53,979 nucleotides of DNA from Neobacillus cucumis (GCF_023715505.1 NZ_JAMBOH010000033.1:1-53979); one strand, 5' to 3'. Positions 15,808-25,114 are shown, numbered from the stretch's first letter. Program-made: numbers and translations. The notes: generated from the letters alone by a model not told the origin.

Positions 15808-16278
15808 ATGTTTTTATCCTGTCCCATTTTGGCTGCACTTTTAGGGATGCTGATTGCGCAATTTGTAAAAATACCGATCCATTTTATCTCAACAAGGGAG
15901 TGGAAATGGAATTTGATGTTTAGCACCGGCGGAATGCCGAGCTCCCATACATCTACCATAATCTCCTTAACGACAGCGATTGGATTAATTGCTGGCTTCA
16001 AATCAAATGAATTTGCGATTTGTGTTGTTGTGTCTGCGATTGTTATGCATGATGCGACTGGTGTTCGCAGACATGCAGGCTACCATGCGGAAATTTTAAA
16101 CACGCTTTTAGTTGATTTCAATAAACTAATCGAGGCATTAAAGAACCCGAACATAAAAATGCCCGAGTCTCGAGAGAAGTTAAAAGAATTATTAGGTCAC
16201 CAGCCAATAGAGGTTTTTGGTGGAGCCATAACAGGCATCATCATTGGTATGGTTACCTATTATCTATATCCGTTCTAA
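15808..16278 (+). CDS. yuiD: YuiD family divergent PAP2-like membrane protein
   Basis: A 156-aa membrane protein of the divergent PAP2 (DUF212) family, related to vanadium haloperoxidase/acid phosphatase folds; activity is unproven, with lipid-phosphate phosphatase the usual guess. The conserved GGMPSSHT motif is at about residues 42-49, and DATGVRRHAGYHAEILN near 81-97 is the second conserved block carrying His residues. An N-terminal and a C-terminal hydrophobic helix frame it. The start is well supported by AAGGAGGATC. It is monocistronic and terminated by a shared bidirectional hairpin. Length and motifs match B. subtilis YuiD. Confidence 0.88.
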   Translation: MFLSCPILAALLGMLIAQFVKIPIHFISTREWKWNLMFSTGGMPSSHTSTIISLTTAIGLIAGFKSNEFAICVVVSAIVMHDATGVRRHAGYHAEILNTLLVDFNKLIEALKNPNIKMPESREKLKELLGHQPIEVFGGAITGIIIGMVTYYLYPF

Positions 16279-16292
16279 ATCTAAACACAAAA

Positions 16293-16325
16293 CAATCCAC
16301 CGTAATTCAACGGTGGATTGCTTTA
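16293..16325. terminator. Bidirectional terminator between convergent genes
   Basis: The perfect 11-bp stem CAATCCACCGT/ACGGTGGATTG (16293-16303 with 16310-16320) has T-rich sequence on either side, serving yuiD and the minus-strand membrane gene. Confidence 0.8.
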
Positions 16326-16337
16326 GTAAATAATGAT

Positions 16338-17333
16338 TTAAGCGAATCGATAATAAATTAATAAAAAAGTCGCAAGGACAAAAATAAAATTCAAGAAAAC
16401 AAAGATAAACTGATCTATTTTTGTTTTGTGCATTTTAATTGGCGGGTTGTAGAATGATACACCTTCAATGATGAAGATTAATAACACAATATGAATCATA
16501 AAATGACCAATCACTTCAGTCATACCAAATAACATGGTGGTAGAGATAAAAATACCTGTTACAACAAATCCTAATACTCTATTTAAAATACCCACCACTA
16601 ATAAATAACCTACGACAAATTCTATAAACGCAGCCATGACTACAAATAAATCTGGTGCAAAACCAAACGTAGGTACATGATGGTGAATAACAATATCTAA
16701 GGCCATATCTGGGTAAACCCATTTTTCAACCGCTACCCAGCTAAGCGATAAACCAGTTCCTAAATATAAGAACGGAAAACCTACTTTTTCCAGCTTAGTA
16801 TTTCCTACTAATAAGACACCAATGATGGCAACATAGAAGCCGTAGTCTAACATATAGAAAATACCATGGTGAATGGTTACATAAATAAATAATCCTAATA
16901 ATAAAGTTGCACCCATTTTGGTCGAGATATGGTGTGGGATTAATAAAAATCCAATCGTAATCCATGTTAAGATCACAGCCACAGTGTTATGAATATGAAT
17001 CTCAGGAGCAAATAATGTTCCATTGACCATCTGGATGATCAGCGCTATAGCTGTTCCATATTTTAGGATATAGCGGGAATACTTTCTTAAACTAGAGAGA
17101 CGGTCTTCCCACTTTTTCATCGGTCCCCAGTCAGCCATTTTCGGAATAATTAGCGTCAATGAAGCTAACACAACCGCTGCCACTATGGCTAAAAATATAA
17201 ACGCCGGTGATACGATATGTTCAATTGACTCCTTATGCGGCTCAACATTCGTGAACCATTTCACATGAGCTTCGGCAAAAAAAGGAGTCATAATAAGGCC
17301 TAACATTAATAAAATCTGAAATATTTTTTTCAT
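16338..17333 (-). CDS. Polytopic membrane protein with signal peptide (DoxX-like, unassigned)
   Basis: A 331-aa protein with a cleavable-looking signal peptide (about residues 1-22, ending AEA), then the exported motif HVKWFTNVEPH and eight or nine transmembrane helices. It is rich in His (HIHNT, IPHHIS, HHGIF, IHHHVP), which could bind metal or haem. The C-terminal half (FLYLGTGLSLSWVAVEKWVYP through HFMIHIVLL) has the layout of DoxX/quinone-type membrane proteins; that is an inference. I know no function for proteins with the HVKWF start. The ATG has a GGGGGA site. It is monocistronic. Confidence 0.7.
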   Translation of the reverse strand: MKKIFQILLMLGLIMTPFFAEAHVKWFTNVEPHKESIEHIVSPAFIFLAIVAAVVLASLTLIIPKMADWGPMKKWEDRLSSLRKYSRYILKYGTAIALIIQMVNGTLFAPEIHIHNTVAVILTWITIGFLLIPHHISTKMGATLLLGLFIYVTIHHGIFYMLDYGFYVAIIGVLLVGNTKLEKVGFPFLYLGTGLSLSWVAVEKWVYPDMALDIVIHHHVPTFGFAPDLFVVMAAFIEFVVGYLLVVGILNRVLGFVVTGIFISTTMLFGMTEVIGHFMIHIVLLIFIIEGVSFYNPPIKMHKTKIDQFIFVFLNFIFVLATFLLIYYRFA

Positions 17334-17634
17334 CAGTAAATCCCCCTTGGTAACATAAACAATATGAATATAATGTTAATATACATGATAAAATAGTCCC
17401 GTAACCGGATCATTTTTGAACATTATGTGAATAAATTCACATAAAATGAAATCAGGAATCTGAATAACATATTCAACCGTAAAAAAAAGAGATTGTCCAT
17501 CCAACCTCTAAACAAAAAACTTTAAAGTGGATGGTATTATTTTAGGTTAATTGGATGGTTATTTAAGGGTGGTGTTTTGTTATTATTAATATAAACTATA
17601 TTGATTTAATAAATTTACTGTATCGAGGTGTATC
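17334..17634. other. Divergent intergenic region
   Basis: No gene seen. CCATCCA (near 17500) can pair with TGGATGG (near 17530), but without a T tract. Promoters for the minus-strand membrane gene and the 63-aa plus-strand gene must lie here; neither is clear. Confidence 0.4.
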
Positions 17635-17826
17635 ATGAATATAATGCTTGCTTTGGTTACGCTTATTTTAATTTTCGCTGTAGTTTCTACTATACTATTA
17701 ACTGGGAAGTCAGATGAAAACTACAGCAGTTCCACAAAAAGAAATACGATGAACCTGACTTTAATATATGTTGTCATCATTTTTCTAGCATTAATTTCAC
17801 TAGGAATCTACATTTGGTTAACCTAG
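17635..17826 (+). CDS. Small two-helix membrane protein (63 aa)
   Basis: A 63-aa protein with two hydrophobic helices (about residues 3-22 and 42-61) joined by a polar, Ser/Lys-rich loop. The ATG at 17635 has a CGAGGTG ribosome site. It lies 42 nt upstream of the YfmQ-type gene in the same direction, and no terminator is seen between them, so co-transcription is likely. I do not recognise a family; similar small membrane proteins are common in Bacillaceae. Confidence 0.6.
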   Translation: MNIMLALVTLILIFAVVSTILLTGKSDENYSSSTKRNTMNLTLIYVVIIFLALISLGIYIWLT

Positions 17827-17868
17827 TGAATAATAATTTAATATGATGTTAAACGGAGATGATTAGAT

Positions 17869-18294
17869 ATGACATGGACAATTATTTCAATAATCCTCAT
17901 TAGTCTATTAAAAATATTAATTACCTGCCTCCCAACCGGTCCAGTAGAATGGTTAATCAGGAAATTCGAAACCCATTCAAAACTTGGTGACAAGAATATC
18001 ACCTTGAGCATTGACGGAAGACGTCTCGAAGGTGAAGACAAAACGAAGGTGATTAATGACTTTAACGAAGCAATATTTCTAAAGAAACACTATATATTTC
18101 CAGGCACCGAGGAATTATATTTAAATCCTGAAAACAGTGACAGTCCTATTGTGATTGAAACTAAAAGAGGCAATAAAGAGGTGAAGTTATTTGTGTACCG
18201 ATACAAAGATCACGTTGATGTAGTAAAACAGTTTAAAAAGAAATTGGTTGCATATAGTCTTATGTCTGAGAGTCTTCAAAAGTTCTCTATGTAA
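17869..18294 (+). CDS. YfmQ family protein
   Basis: A 141-aa protein with one N-terminal hydrophobic helix (about residues 3-23) and a soluble remainder. The segments LLKILITCLPTGPVEWLIRKFE and RRLEGEDKT followed by FNEAIFLKKHYIFPG, and the end VKLFVYRYKDHVDVVKQFKKK, match B. subtilis YfmQ as I remember it. Function is unknown. The start ATG has a GGAGATG site. It follows the 63-aa membrane protein gene and is closed by a strong terminator, defining a two-gene unit. Confidence 0.75.
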   Translation: MTWTIISIILISLLKILITCLPTGPVEWLIRKFETHSKLGDKNITLSIDGRRLEGEDKTKVINDFNEAIFLKKHYIFPGTEELYLNPENSDSPIVIETKRGNKEVKLFVYRYKDHVDVVKQFKKKLVAYSLMSESLQKFSM

Positions 18295-18339
18295 TCGAAA
18301 GCCCAAAGATGGTAAACGGTTCAATATCTATCAGAAGAA

Positions 18340-18372
18340 AAAAGGCTCAGTTCAGTTTACTGAGCCTTTTCT
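18340..18372 (+). terminator. Terminator after the YfmQ-type gene
   Basis: AAAGGCTCAGT and ACTGAGCCTTT form an 11-bp stem, followed by TCTTAT. Confidence 0.82.
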
Positions 18373-18469
18373 TATACTTTCATGCTTTTTATTATCTATA
18401 TGATTTCAACTTCCATGGTATGGTACACTAGAAGGTACAAAGTATCAGATTACATAAGAGGTGGCAAGC

Positions 18470-19852
18470 GTGAAAACAGTTGTAGTGATTGGCGGCGGTA
18501 TTACAGGATTATCTGCCATGTATGAGTTACAAAAATGGAAGTATTCCAATGGAATAGATATCAGGCTGGTTCTGGCAGAAGCATCCAATCAACTCGGAGG
18601 GAAAATTCGAACCCTAGCACAAGATGATTTTATCATGGAAGCCGGAGCGGATTCGATTGTTGCCCGTAAAATGGAAGAAATGACATTATTTGAAGAACTT
18701 GGTCTAGGAAAGGAAGTCGTTTACAATGCGACTGGCCGTTCCTTTATCTACACAGATGGTGAATTGAAACTGATTCCTGAGGATTCTGTCTTCGGAATCC
18801 CTGCAAGCATTGAATCGTTGGCGAAAAGTACACTCGTGTCTGCAGAGGGAAAAGTGGCCGCACTGCAGGATTTTTATACACAAAATGAGACGTTCACCAA
18901 ACATGATTCCATCGGTTCCTTTCTTGAGTATTTTCTTGGAACAGAATTGGTGGAAAAGCAAATTGCCCCTGTCCTTTCCGGCGTCTATTCAGGGAAACTT
19001 AGTGACTTAACACTGGCATCAACCCTACCATATTTGATCGATTATAAGGAGCAATACGGAAGCATCATAAAAGGGCTCGAAGCGAATAAACAGAAATTCA
19101 AAGGCAGAGATAAAAAGTTTCTTTCCTTTCAAAATGGCTTAGGCTCTGTGATTGACGCGTTGGAAGAAAAGCTTGATGAAACTGAAATCTTAAAAAATAC
19201 AAAAGTGATTAAAATTGAAAAAAACAACAGTGGATATCAAGTGTTTCTTAACAATCAGGAAATCATCGAAGCAGATTTCGTAGTACTTAGTATTCCGAAT
19301 ACAGCTGCCGAAAATCTAATCGATGATCCGGACCTTAAAAACGAATTTTCAAGATTCAAAAACAGTTCACTAATTAGTGTTTATGTGGGCTTTGATGTGC
19401 CTGACAGCATCCTTCCCGCAGATGGAACGGGGTTTATCACGGCGGGTACGGATGAATTGTCCTGCAACGCCTGTACATGGACAAGCCGGAAATGGGAGCA
19501 TACCTCAAAATCTGGCAACTTGCTTGTTAGACTCTTTTATAAGAATAGCCATCCTTCCTACGCTTTGTTAGAGAAAATGGATAAAGAGGAACTGCTTGAG
19601 ATTGCACTTGGCGATATTTATAAAAGTCTTGGGATTAGTGCCACCCCAGTTGCAAGTGAGGTCACGAAATGGGCCGATCAAATGCCCAATTATTTAATTT
19701 CTCATCCTAAAAGTGTAGAGACGCTTGAAAGCAAAATGGAAGCCGATTATCCAGGAATCATCCTGGCTGGTTGTTCCTATTATGGAGTCGGTATCCCAGA
19801 CTGTATCCAAAACGGGATAGATTCAGCAAGGAAAATCACTCAAACTTTATAA
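18470..19852 (+). CDS. hemY: Coproporphyrinogen III oxidase (HemY/CgoX type)
   Basis: A 460-aa FAD flavoprotein that oxidises coproporphyrinogen III to coproporphyrin III in the Gram-positive haem route (formerly protoporphyrinogen oxidase). The dinucleotide motif VVIGGGITGLSAMYEL opens the protein, EAGADSIVARK and the Arg-containing GGKIRT follow, and LAGCSYYGVGIPDCIQNG near the C-terminus is the second FAD contact. I choose the GTG at 18470, which has AGAGGTGG five bases upstream; an in-frame GTG nine bases earlier lies inside that site. Unlike B. subtilis, it is not next to hemE or hemH, so it may be a paralogue. Monocistronic. Confidence 0.88.
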   Translation: MKTVVVIGGGITGLSAMYELQKWKYSNGIDIRLVLAEASNQLGGKIRTLAQDDFIMEAGADSIVARKMEEMTLFEELGLGKEVVYNATGRSFIYTDGELKLIPEDSVFGIPASIESLAKSTLVSAEGKVAALQDFYTQNETFTKHDSIGSFLEYFLGTELVEKQIAPVLSGVYSGKLSDLTLASTLPYLIDYKEQYGSIIKGLEANKQKFKGRDKKFLSFQNGLGSVIDALEEKLDETEILKNTKVIKIEKNNSGYQVFLNNQEIIEADFVVLSIPNTAAENLIDDPDLKNEFSRFKNSSLISVYVGFDVPDSILPADGTGFITAGTDELSCNACTWTSRKWEHTSKSGNLLVRLFYKNSHPSYALLEKMDKEELLEIALGDIYKSLGISATPVASEVTKWADQMPNYLISHPKSVETLESKMEADYPGIILAGCSYYGVGIPDCIQNGIDSARKITQTL

Positions 19853-19855
19853 TAG

Positions 19856-19889
19856 AAAAGGATAGCTGCCTGTTACAGCTATCCTTTTC
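19856..19889. terminator. Bidirectional terminator between hemY and the MocR gene
   Basis: The perfect 13-bp stem AAAAGGATAGCTG/CAGCTATCCTTTT has a 7-nt loop and T-rich flanks. Confidence 0.85.
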
Positions 19890-19901
19890 TTATTTAACCT
19901 T

Positions 19902-21335
19902 TTATTTAACAGAAAGCAGGGCATCGGCAAATCTTTTGATTCCTTCATGAATATTTCCTTCATTCTCCCTAGAAAAGGTAAATCGGACAAATCCCTTCTC
20001 TGAGCCCATTGTGGAACCCGGGACAAAAATCACGCCTCTTTTAATGGACTCTTCTAATAATTGAATTTCATTCACCGCTTTTTTTATCCTGCACCAGATA
20101 TGAATGCCTCCATTTGGAATCGTAAATTCAACCTCTTCCTTTAAAAAGGACTGAAGACTAACAACAATTTGATTTCTTCTGCTTTCTAACTGTTTAGCCA
20201 AACCCTTGATATGTGATGTAAAATCACATGATTCTAAAAAGTCATTTGCAACCCATTGACTATAACTGGCATGTCCAAAATCAACTTGCTGCTTTGCATC
20301 AGATAACCTTTCAATCACCGCTCTTGGTCCTATAATCCAGCCTATCCTTAATCCGGAAGCCACTATTTTTGTTAATGAGCTAATATATAAAACATTCCCA
20401 TTATGATCTAGTGATTTAAGCGTCTTCATCTTTTCTCCACTAAAAGATGTTAAACTGTACGGATCGTCTTCCACTAGAGGAATGCCATATTCAGATGATA
20501 TTTCAAGTACCTTTTTCCGCTTGTCCAAGTCCAATAGAGTACCAGTAGGATTTTGAAAAATGGGACTCAAAAAAATCATTTTAATTCTATGTTTTTTATA
20601 TAAAGCGGTAATTTCCTCAGGGTTTATTCCGTCATTATCCACTTTTAAAAAATAAGGTTTAATTCCAGCAGATTTAAAAACTGGCAGATTGTAATGATAG
20701 GAAGGATTTTCAATCGCCACTGAATCTCCTGGTTTTAACAAACATTGAACGACAAGATGCAATGCCTGCTGTGCCCCTGACGTAACTAAGATTGATGATG
20801 GGTCCGTTTCTATTTCGCGATACTGTTTAACATGTTTGGTAAGTGTATCCCGGAGAATCGCATTTCCCTGCGGATGGTCATACCCTAACGATCCAATAAA
20901 AGACCTATTCGATGTAATTTCTCTAAGCGAGGTCAATGGAAATAAATCCTGAGACAATTCCCCACTGGCTAGATTGATGAGTTTATGTTCTGCCATTTCT
21001 TTATGGATTCTTTGTGTTACAGGAAGATTTGGTAAAAACGAACCGGCCTCAATATACCGGTTCCAACTTGGAATCCGTTTCTTAGTTATTCCCCAGATGT
21101 CTTTACTGACGGTGGTTCCACTGCCCCTATTTCGATTAATGAGTCCATTTGATTCCAGCTCATCATAGGCAGCTATTATCGTACTTCTGTTGATTCCAAG
21201 TTCTTTCGCCAAGCCTCTTTCCGAAGGCAAAGGTTTATCAGGCGGAAAAGTCCCATCGGCAATTCCGTTCTCGATAAATATAGCAAGCTGTTTATAAATC
21301 GGTGTCTTTGATTTTCGATCAGGTTTCCAATCCAT
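19902..21335 (-). CDS. MocR-type GntR regulator with aminotransferase domain
   Basis: A 477-aa MocR/GabR-class transcription factor. The N-terminal GntR winged helix (residues 8-75) contains PLPSERGLAKELGINRSTI. The C-terminal half is a type I aminotransferase-like domain that binds PLP as an effector: LVTSGAQQALHLV near 183-195, FQNPTGT at 260-266, and the PLP Lys at about 323 in ISSLTKIVASGLRIGW. Such regulators often control an adjacent vitamin B6, amino-acid or GABA gene. Here the gene upstream is mqo, in the same direction and behind a terminator, so no target is obvious. The target and true effector are unknown. Confidence 0.9.
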   Translation of the reverse strand: MDWKPDRKSKTPIYKQLAIFIENGIADGTFPPDKPLPSERGLAKELGINRSTIIAAYDELESNGLINRNRGSGTTVSKDIWGITKKRIPSWNRYIEAGSFLPNLPVTQRIHKEMAEHKLINLASGELSQDLFPLTSLREITSNRSFIGSLGYDHPQGNAILRDTLTKHVKQYREIETDPSSILVTSGAQQALHLVVQCLLKPGDSVAIENPSYHYNLPVFKSAGIKPYFLKVDNDGINPEEITALYKKHRIKMIFLSPIFQNPTGTLLDLDKRKKVLEISSEYGIPLVEDDPYSLTSFSGEKMKTLKSLDHNGNVLYISSLTKIVASGLRIGWIIGPRAVIERLSDAKQQVDFGHASYSQWVANDFLESCDFTSHIKGLAKQLESRRNQIVVSLQSFLKEEVEFTIPNGGIHIWCRIKKAVNEIQLLEESIKRGVIFVPGSTMGSEKGFVRFTFSRENEGNIHEGIKRFADALLSVK

Positions 21336-21390
21336 TTGTTACTTCCTTTAATTTAATTAACTCTCTCTATTTTATCATTCTGCTAATTTT

Positions 21391-21428
21391 AAAAAAAGAA
21401 CCTTTAATCCAAAGCTAGATCAAGGTTC
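21391..21428 (-). terminator. Terminator downstream of mqo
   Basis: AGAACCTT and AAGGTTCT form an 8-bp stem with a 17-nt loop, followed on the minus strand by TTTTTTT. It lies ~110 nt past the mqo stop. Confidence 0.65.
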
Positions 21429-21537
21429 TGTGTTTTGTTTCCATTCATATTCAATTATTACTCAATTCCTTAAAAAATATTTTGAACTTGTTTTCCCAAC
21501 TAATACCACTAATACCCTGGTTTCGCATCCATCAAAT

Positions 21538-23040
21538 TTAATTAAAGACCAGCTCTTTTTCGCGAAGGCCAAGCGTCTGTGCTGTTGAAGCATGAATTTC
21601 CTTCAGAAGTTCTGGGTTTTCCATTAGTGACACACCAAAAGAAGGAATCATTTCTTTAATTTTCGGTTCCCACTCCTTCATATTCTGCGGGAAGCATTTT
21701 TTGAATACCTCAAGCATAACATGAACGGCGGTAGAAGCACCTGGAGATGCGCCAAGTAAGGCTGCAATTGAACCATCAGCTGCAGTAATTACTTCCGTAC
21801 CAAATTGAAGAGTTCCTCTTCCGCCCGCTTCAGTATCCTTGATCACTTGCACACGTTGGCCCGCTACTACTAAATCCCATTCCTCACTCTTAGCGTTAGG
21901 GATAAACTCACGTAACTCTTCCATGCGCTGTTCTTTCGATAACCTCACTTGCTCAATTAAGTATTTAGTCAATGACATATTTTTTGCGCCTGCTGCCAAC
22001 ATCGTGACAAGATTATCCGGTTTTACGGAAGTTATTAAATCTAACATAGAACCATTTTTTAAGAACTTAGGTGAGAAGCCGGCAAATGGTCCAAATAGCA
22101 ACGATTTTTTATTGTCGATAAATCTTGTGTCAAGATGTGGAACAGACATTGGCGGAGCACCAACCTTAGCTTTGCCATATACTTTTGCATGATGCTGCTC
22201 TACTACATCCGGATTATTACATACCATAAATAGACCGCTTACAGGAAATCCACCAATATGTTTTCCTTCAGGAATACCAGATTTTTGTAGTAAATGCAAG
22301 CTTCCTCCTCCGCCTCCGATGAAGACGAATTTTGCAGTATGGCGTTCGACCGTACCACTATCGAGATTCCGTACTTTTACTTCCCACGAGCCATCGCTTT
22401 TTCGTTTGATATCCTCAACACTATGCTTGAAGTTTAGCTCGACGTTTTTACTCTTTAAGTGGTCAAACAACATGCGCGTTAAAGCACCAAAGTTGACATC
22501 CGTTCCAGAGTCGATTTTTGTTGCCGCTATTGGTTCATTCCATTTGCGGCCTTCCATGATAAGTGGAATCCATTCCATCAATTTTTCCGCGTCATCGGAA
22601 AATTCCATCCCTTGAAAGAGTGGGTTGTTTGACAATGCTTCAAAACGCTTCTTTAAAAAAGTTATATTTTGTTCCCCTTGTACTAAACTCATATGAGGTA
22701 ATGGCATGATGAAATCCTGTGGATGATCTATCAGCTTGCTGTTTACAAGATAAGACCAAAACTGCATTGAAAGCTGAAACTGTTCATTAATTGTTATCGC
22801 TTTACTAATATCTACAGATCCATCTGGTTTTTCGACTGTGTAGTTAAGCTCGCACAGTGCGGCATGTCCCGTCCCCGCATTATTCCATTCGTTAGAACTT
22901 TCCTCACCTGCGCTACTTAGCTTCTCAAACACTGTAATTTCCCATTCCGGAACTAATTCCTTCAAGAGTGTCCCTAACGTCGCACTCATGATTCCGGCAC
23001 CAATTAAAATGACGTCTGTTTTAGTTTCACTGTTGTTCAT
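21538..23040 (-). CDS. mqo: Malate:quinone oxidoreductase
   Basis: A 500-aa peripheral membrane FAD enzyme that oxidises malate to oxaloacetate and passes electrons to quinone, bypassing NAD malate dehydrogenase. The FAD motif [16 protein letters not shown] follows the N-terminus, then [20 protein letters not shown], the hallmark region of Mqo. [19 protein letters not shown] near 240 and [25 protein letters not shown] near 430 are also typical, and the length is standard. I choose the ATG at 23040, with AGGGGAAAAGG at good spacing, over a TTG nine bases upstream. Monocistronic. Confidence 0.94.
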   Translation of the reverse strand: MNNSETKTDVILIGAGIMSATLGTLLKELVPEWEITVFEKLSSAGEESSNEWNNAGTGHAALCELNYTVEKPDGSVDISKAITINEQFQLSMQFWSYLVNSKLIDHPQDFIMPLPHMSLVQGEQNITFLKKRFEALSNNPLFQGMEFSDDAEKLMEWIPLIMEGRKWNEPIAATKIDSGTDVNFGALTRMLFDHLKSKNVELNFKHSVEDIKRKSDGSWEVKVRNLDSGTVERHTAKFVFIGGGGGSLHLLQKSGIPEGKHIGGFPVSGLFMVCNNPDVVEQHHAKVYGKAKVGAPPMSVPHLDTRFIDNKKSLLFGPFAGFSPKFLKNGSMLDLITSVKPDNLVTMLAAGAKNMSLTKYLIEQVRLSKEQRMEELREFIPNAKSEEWDLVVAGQRVQVIKDTEAGGRGTLQFGTEVITAADGSIAALLGASPGASTAVHVMLEVFKKCFPQNMKEWEPKIKEMIPSFGVSLMENPELLKEIHASTAQTLGLREKELVFN

Positions 23041-23388
23041 TTTTACCAACCTTTTCCCCTAAAATTTGCAGAATAGATGTAGGTCTCACACAAACATAGG
23101 GATGACCTAATCAAACACCATTCTGTCTCAATAATAAATCTATTACAATTATTTATAAAATTAAAATATCTACTATTATATTATAATTATAAATTGTATT
23201 AAAATATAGTAAAAAGTAATAATTCCCTCCACAAGTCGTAGGAACACACAAATATCAAGGCCTTAACTTAGCTTCTTGGTATGGATTTAAACTATTTTTA
23301 TATTAATAGACATTTATAGTTATAGAAACGAAGCTTGATTGGTTATAGAATAGATCACCTTCATTATACTCTTTTTTCTTCAAACAAA
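23041..23388. other. AT-rich intergenic region upstream of mqo
   Basis: No gene seen. Very AT-rich between 23135 and 23220 (palindromic TATAATTATA), which would suit the mqo promoter, but no site is distinct enough to assign. Confidence 0.5.
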
Positions 23389-23411
23389 AAAAGGCAGATT
23401 ATTCCGCCTTT
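23389..23411 (-). terminator. Terminator overlapping the MmcQ/YjbR stop
   Basis: AAAGGC (23390-23395) pairs with GCCTTT (23406-23411); on the minus strand TTTTTTTG follows. The stem includes the last codons and stop of the gene. Confidence 0.65.
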
Positions 23412-23797
23412 CTTCCATTGATAAACTCCTCATTCCATTTCTTAACCAAACGCTTTGGTGCTGCACGTAAATAGGCTTCTTGAATTAGGTCGGTCAATTC
23501 ATCCCAATTTTCCTTAGCCGGATTTTGAATCGATACCCAGCCGTGATGTCCTATATACGGAGTTTTGAAAAAATATTCTTTTTGCAGCAATAATTCTTGG
23601 GTTTCCCTATCTGACTTGAACGACAAGCTGAACCCTTTCTCGCTTTCACCTGATATCACGAAGGATTTTCCATTAATTTTAAAAGTATTATGACCGAAAC
23701 CGTCGATAAGTTCAACAGCCTCGGGCAGGGCAAGACAAATGGCGCGGACTTTTTCAAGCATTTCTGCCGACTCTTGTAATTTCATGTTTTTATTCAT
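23399..23797 (-). CDS. MmcQ/YjbR family protein
   Basis: A 132-aa MmcQ/YjbR-fold protein (CyaY-like DNA-binding superfamily); biochemical role unknown. LEKVRAICLALPEAVELIDGFGHNTFKINGKSF is the usual N-terminal helix and first strands, SLSFKSDRETQELLL follows, and the conserved Trp of HHGWVSI and the final Lys-rich helix LVKKWNEEF match the family. It begins 5 nt after the VOC gene stop, with which it forms an operon. This pairing with VOC proteins is common in Bacillaceae, but its meaning is not known. Confidence 0.85.
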   Translation of the reverse strand: MNKNMKLQESAEMLEKVRAICLALPEAVELIDGFGHNTFKINGKSFVISGESEKGFSLSFKSDRETQELLLQKEYFFKTPYIGHHGWVSIQNPAKENWDELTDLIQEAYLRAAPKRLVKKWNEEFINGRKAE

Positions 23798-23802
23798 GGA
23801 TT

Positions 23803-24198
23803 CTATTTTGCATTTACATCAGGTTGATGAATTCCGAAAATATTGCCCTCTGGATCCTGATAGTATCCTTGCCACGCCATTCCAGGCAGGGCGTATTTGG
23901 CCAATGCCACCTTGCCGCCATTCTCAATAATTTTCGCTTCCGTTACATCATAGTTTTCCACACCCATTGTACAAGCATATCCATTTAAAGGTTGATTTGT
24001 TTCTGGCGGAGCACTTTGACGCTGCATCAAAGCACCATTGATTCCAGGCTCATCTTCATTACCAGTTACGGCTCCAAAGTAAGGCATCCCTGCATAATCA
24101 CTCCAATCTTGAAAAGACCAGCCGAATACCTCACCATAAAACTTTTTTGCCCGATCCATATCACTCACATGAATTTCGAAATGTACTAATCTTCCCAT
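23803..24198 (-). CDS. VOC-family (glyoxalase/bleomycin-resistance-like) protein
   Basis: A 131-aa vicinal oxygen chelate fold protein with two beta-alpha-beta-beta-beta modules: HFEIHVSDMDRAKKFYGEVFGW at the start and GKVALAKYALPGMAWQGYYQDPEGNIFGIHQP at the end, the latter with the conserved Asp-Pro-Glu-Gly-Asn turn. Possible metal ligands are His and Glu in these strands. The substrate is unknown. I choose the ATG at 24198, preceded by TTGGAGG; the TTG upstream is within the ribosome site. First gene of a pair with MmcQ/YjbR. Confidence 0.88.
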   Translation of the reverse strand: MGRLVHFEIHVSDMDRAKKFYGEVFGWSFQDWSDYAGMPYFGAVTGNEDEPGINGALMQRQSAPPETNQPLNGYACTMGVENYDVTEAKIIENGGKVALAKYALPGMAWQGYYQDPEGNIFGIHQPDVNAK

Positions 24199-24310
24199 GA
24201 TTACCTCCAATTTTATAATTAATCTTATCTAAGACGTTAACTTCCAGTTTGTCCCTTAATTTTATTATAAATATGGAATAAAACACAATTTTTATCAATG
24301 TTTTTCGCAC

Positions 24311-24347
24311 AAAAGAGAGGCTGTCTCCCAAATTGACAAGCCTCTCT
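24311..24347 (-). terminator. Terminator of the secreted repeat protein gene
   Basis: AGAGAGGCT and AGCCTCTCT form a 9-bp stem; on the minus strand TTTTG follows. It is 20 nt past the stop. Confidence 0.72.
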
Positions 24348-24367
24348 ATTTGTTTCTCTTACTAGTG

Positions 24368-25114
24368 TTATTCTGTTTTTGGTTCTTTATAGAAAAAATG
24401 CATTCCGCGTCCTTTATGAGGAAACAGATCTAATTCCTTCACCTTATCTGCATGGTTAGTCATCATCTCATTGAAAAGCTCGTCCGCAGATTTATCTTTT
24501 GTGTTTATTCCCAACTTTTCTGCTGCTTGGAAGATCTTTTTATCTCGGACTTCATGGGCTATTTGATGAAAATCCTTATTGGCAGTTGAAATCCCTAGTT
24601 CTTTAGCATCTTTCTTTATTTGGGTCTCACGGACTTCCCTGGCTACATCACGGAGGTCCTTCCCATCCGTCGAAATTCCCAGCTCTTTCGCCGCTTTTTT
24701 TATTTGGGTTTCTTGTATTTCCTGAGCTACATCACGAAGGTCTTTTCCTACTGTTGAAATCCCCAACTTTTTGGCCTCATTTTTAATGGTAGCTTCAAAG
24801 ACCTCTTTCGCTAGTGAATCAATCTCTTTCCCTTTCGTACTAATCCCAAGTTCCTCCGCTCTCTTTTTAATCATGGCTTCCCTAACTTCTTTTGCAATCG
24901 CCTCTGTATCTTTACCATTTGTTTTTATTCCCAGCGATTCTGCCTGTTTTTTAATAAATTCAGGATTTTGTCTGAAGTGACCATGACCATGGCCATGGAC
25001 CTCTGAGGATTGATTTTGTTCATTTGGCTGTGCAGCTGCGAACGCTTGAATTGGCCCAAAAACTCCAATCAGTAATGCAAAGGCAAAAAAATAATTCATC
25101 AGCATCTTTCTCAT
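24368..25114 (-). CDS. Secreted protein with six 28-residue helical repeats and a His-Gly cluster
   Basis: A 248-aa exported protein. The signal peptide (about residues 1-28) ends in AFAAA. A short linker with HGHGHGH (about 40-46) could bind metal. Then come six 28-aa repeats at 53-80, 81-108, 109-136, 137-164, 165-192 and 193-220, each built as IKK-A-ELGIST-GKD-AxEV-E, and an acidic/basic tail of 28 residues. Repeats 3-5 are nearly identical, suggesting recent expansion in 84-bp steps. The ATG is chosen because GGGAGGAAG precedes it; an upstream TTG lies in that site. I do not know a function; an envelope or spore-surface role is a guess. Confidence 0.8.
   Translation of the reverse strand: MRKMLMNYFFAFALLIGVFGPIQAFAAAQPNEQNQSSEVHGHGHGHFRQNPEFIKKQAESLGIKTNGKDTEAIAKEVREAMIKKRAEELGISTKGKEIDSLAKEVFEATIKNEAKKLGISTVGKDLRDVAQEIQETQIKKAAKELGISTDGKDLRDVAREVRETQIKKDAKELGISTANKDFHQIAHEVRDKKIFQAAEKLGINTKDKSADELFNEMMTNHADKVKELDLFPHKGRGMHFFYKEPKTE

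Noticed and set aside
23180..23215. PerR or Fur box upstream of mqo
   Set aside because: TTATAATTATAA is there, but the whole stretch is low-complexity AT and the 7-1-7 spacing is not kept.
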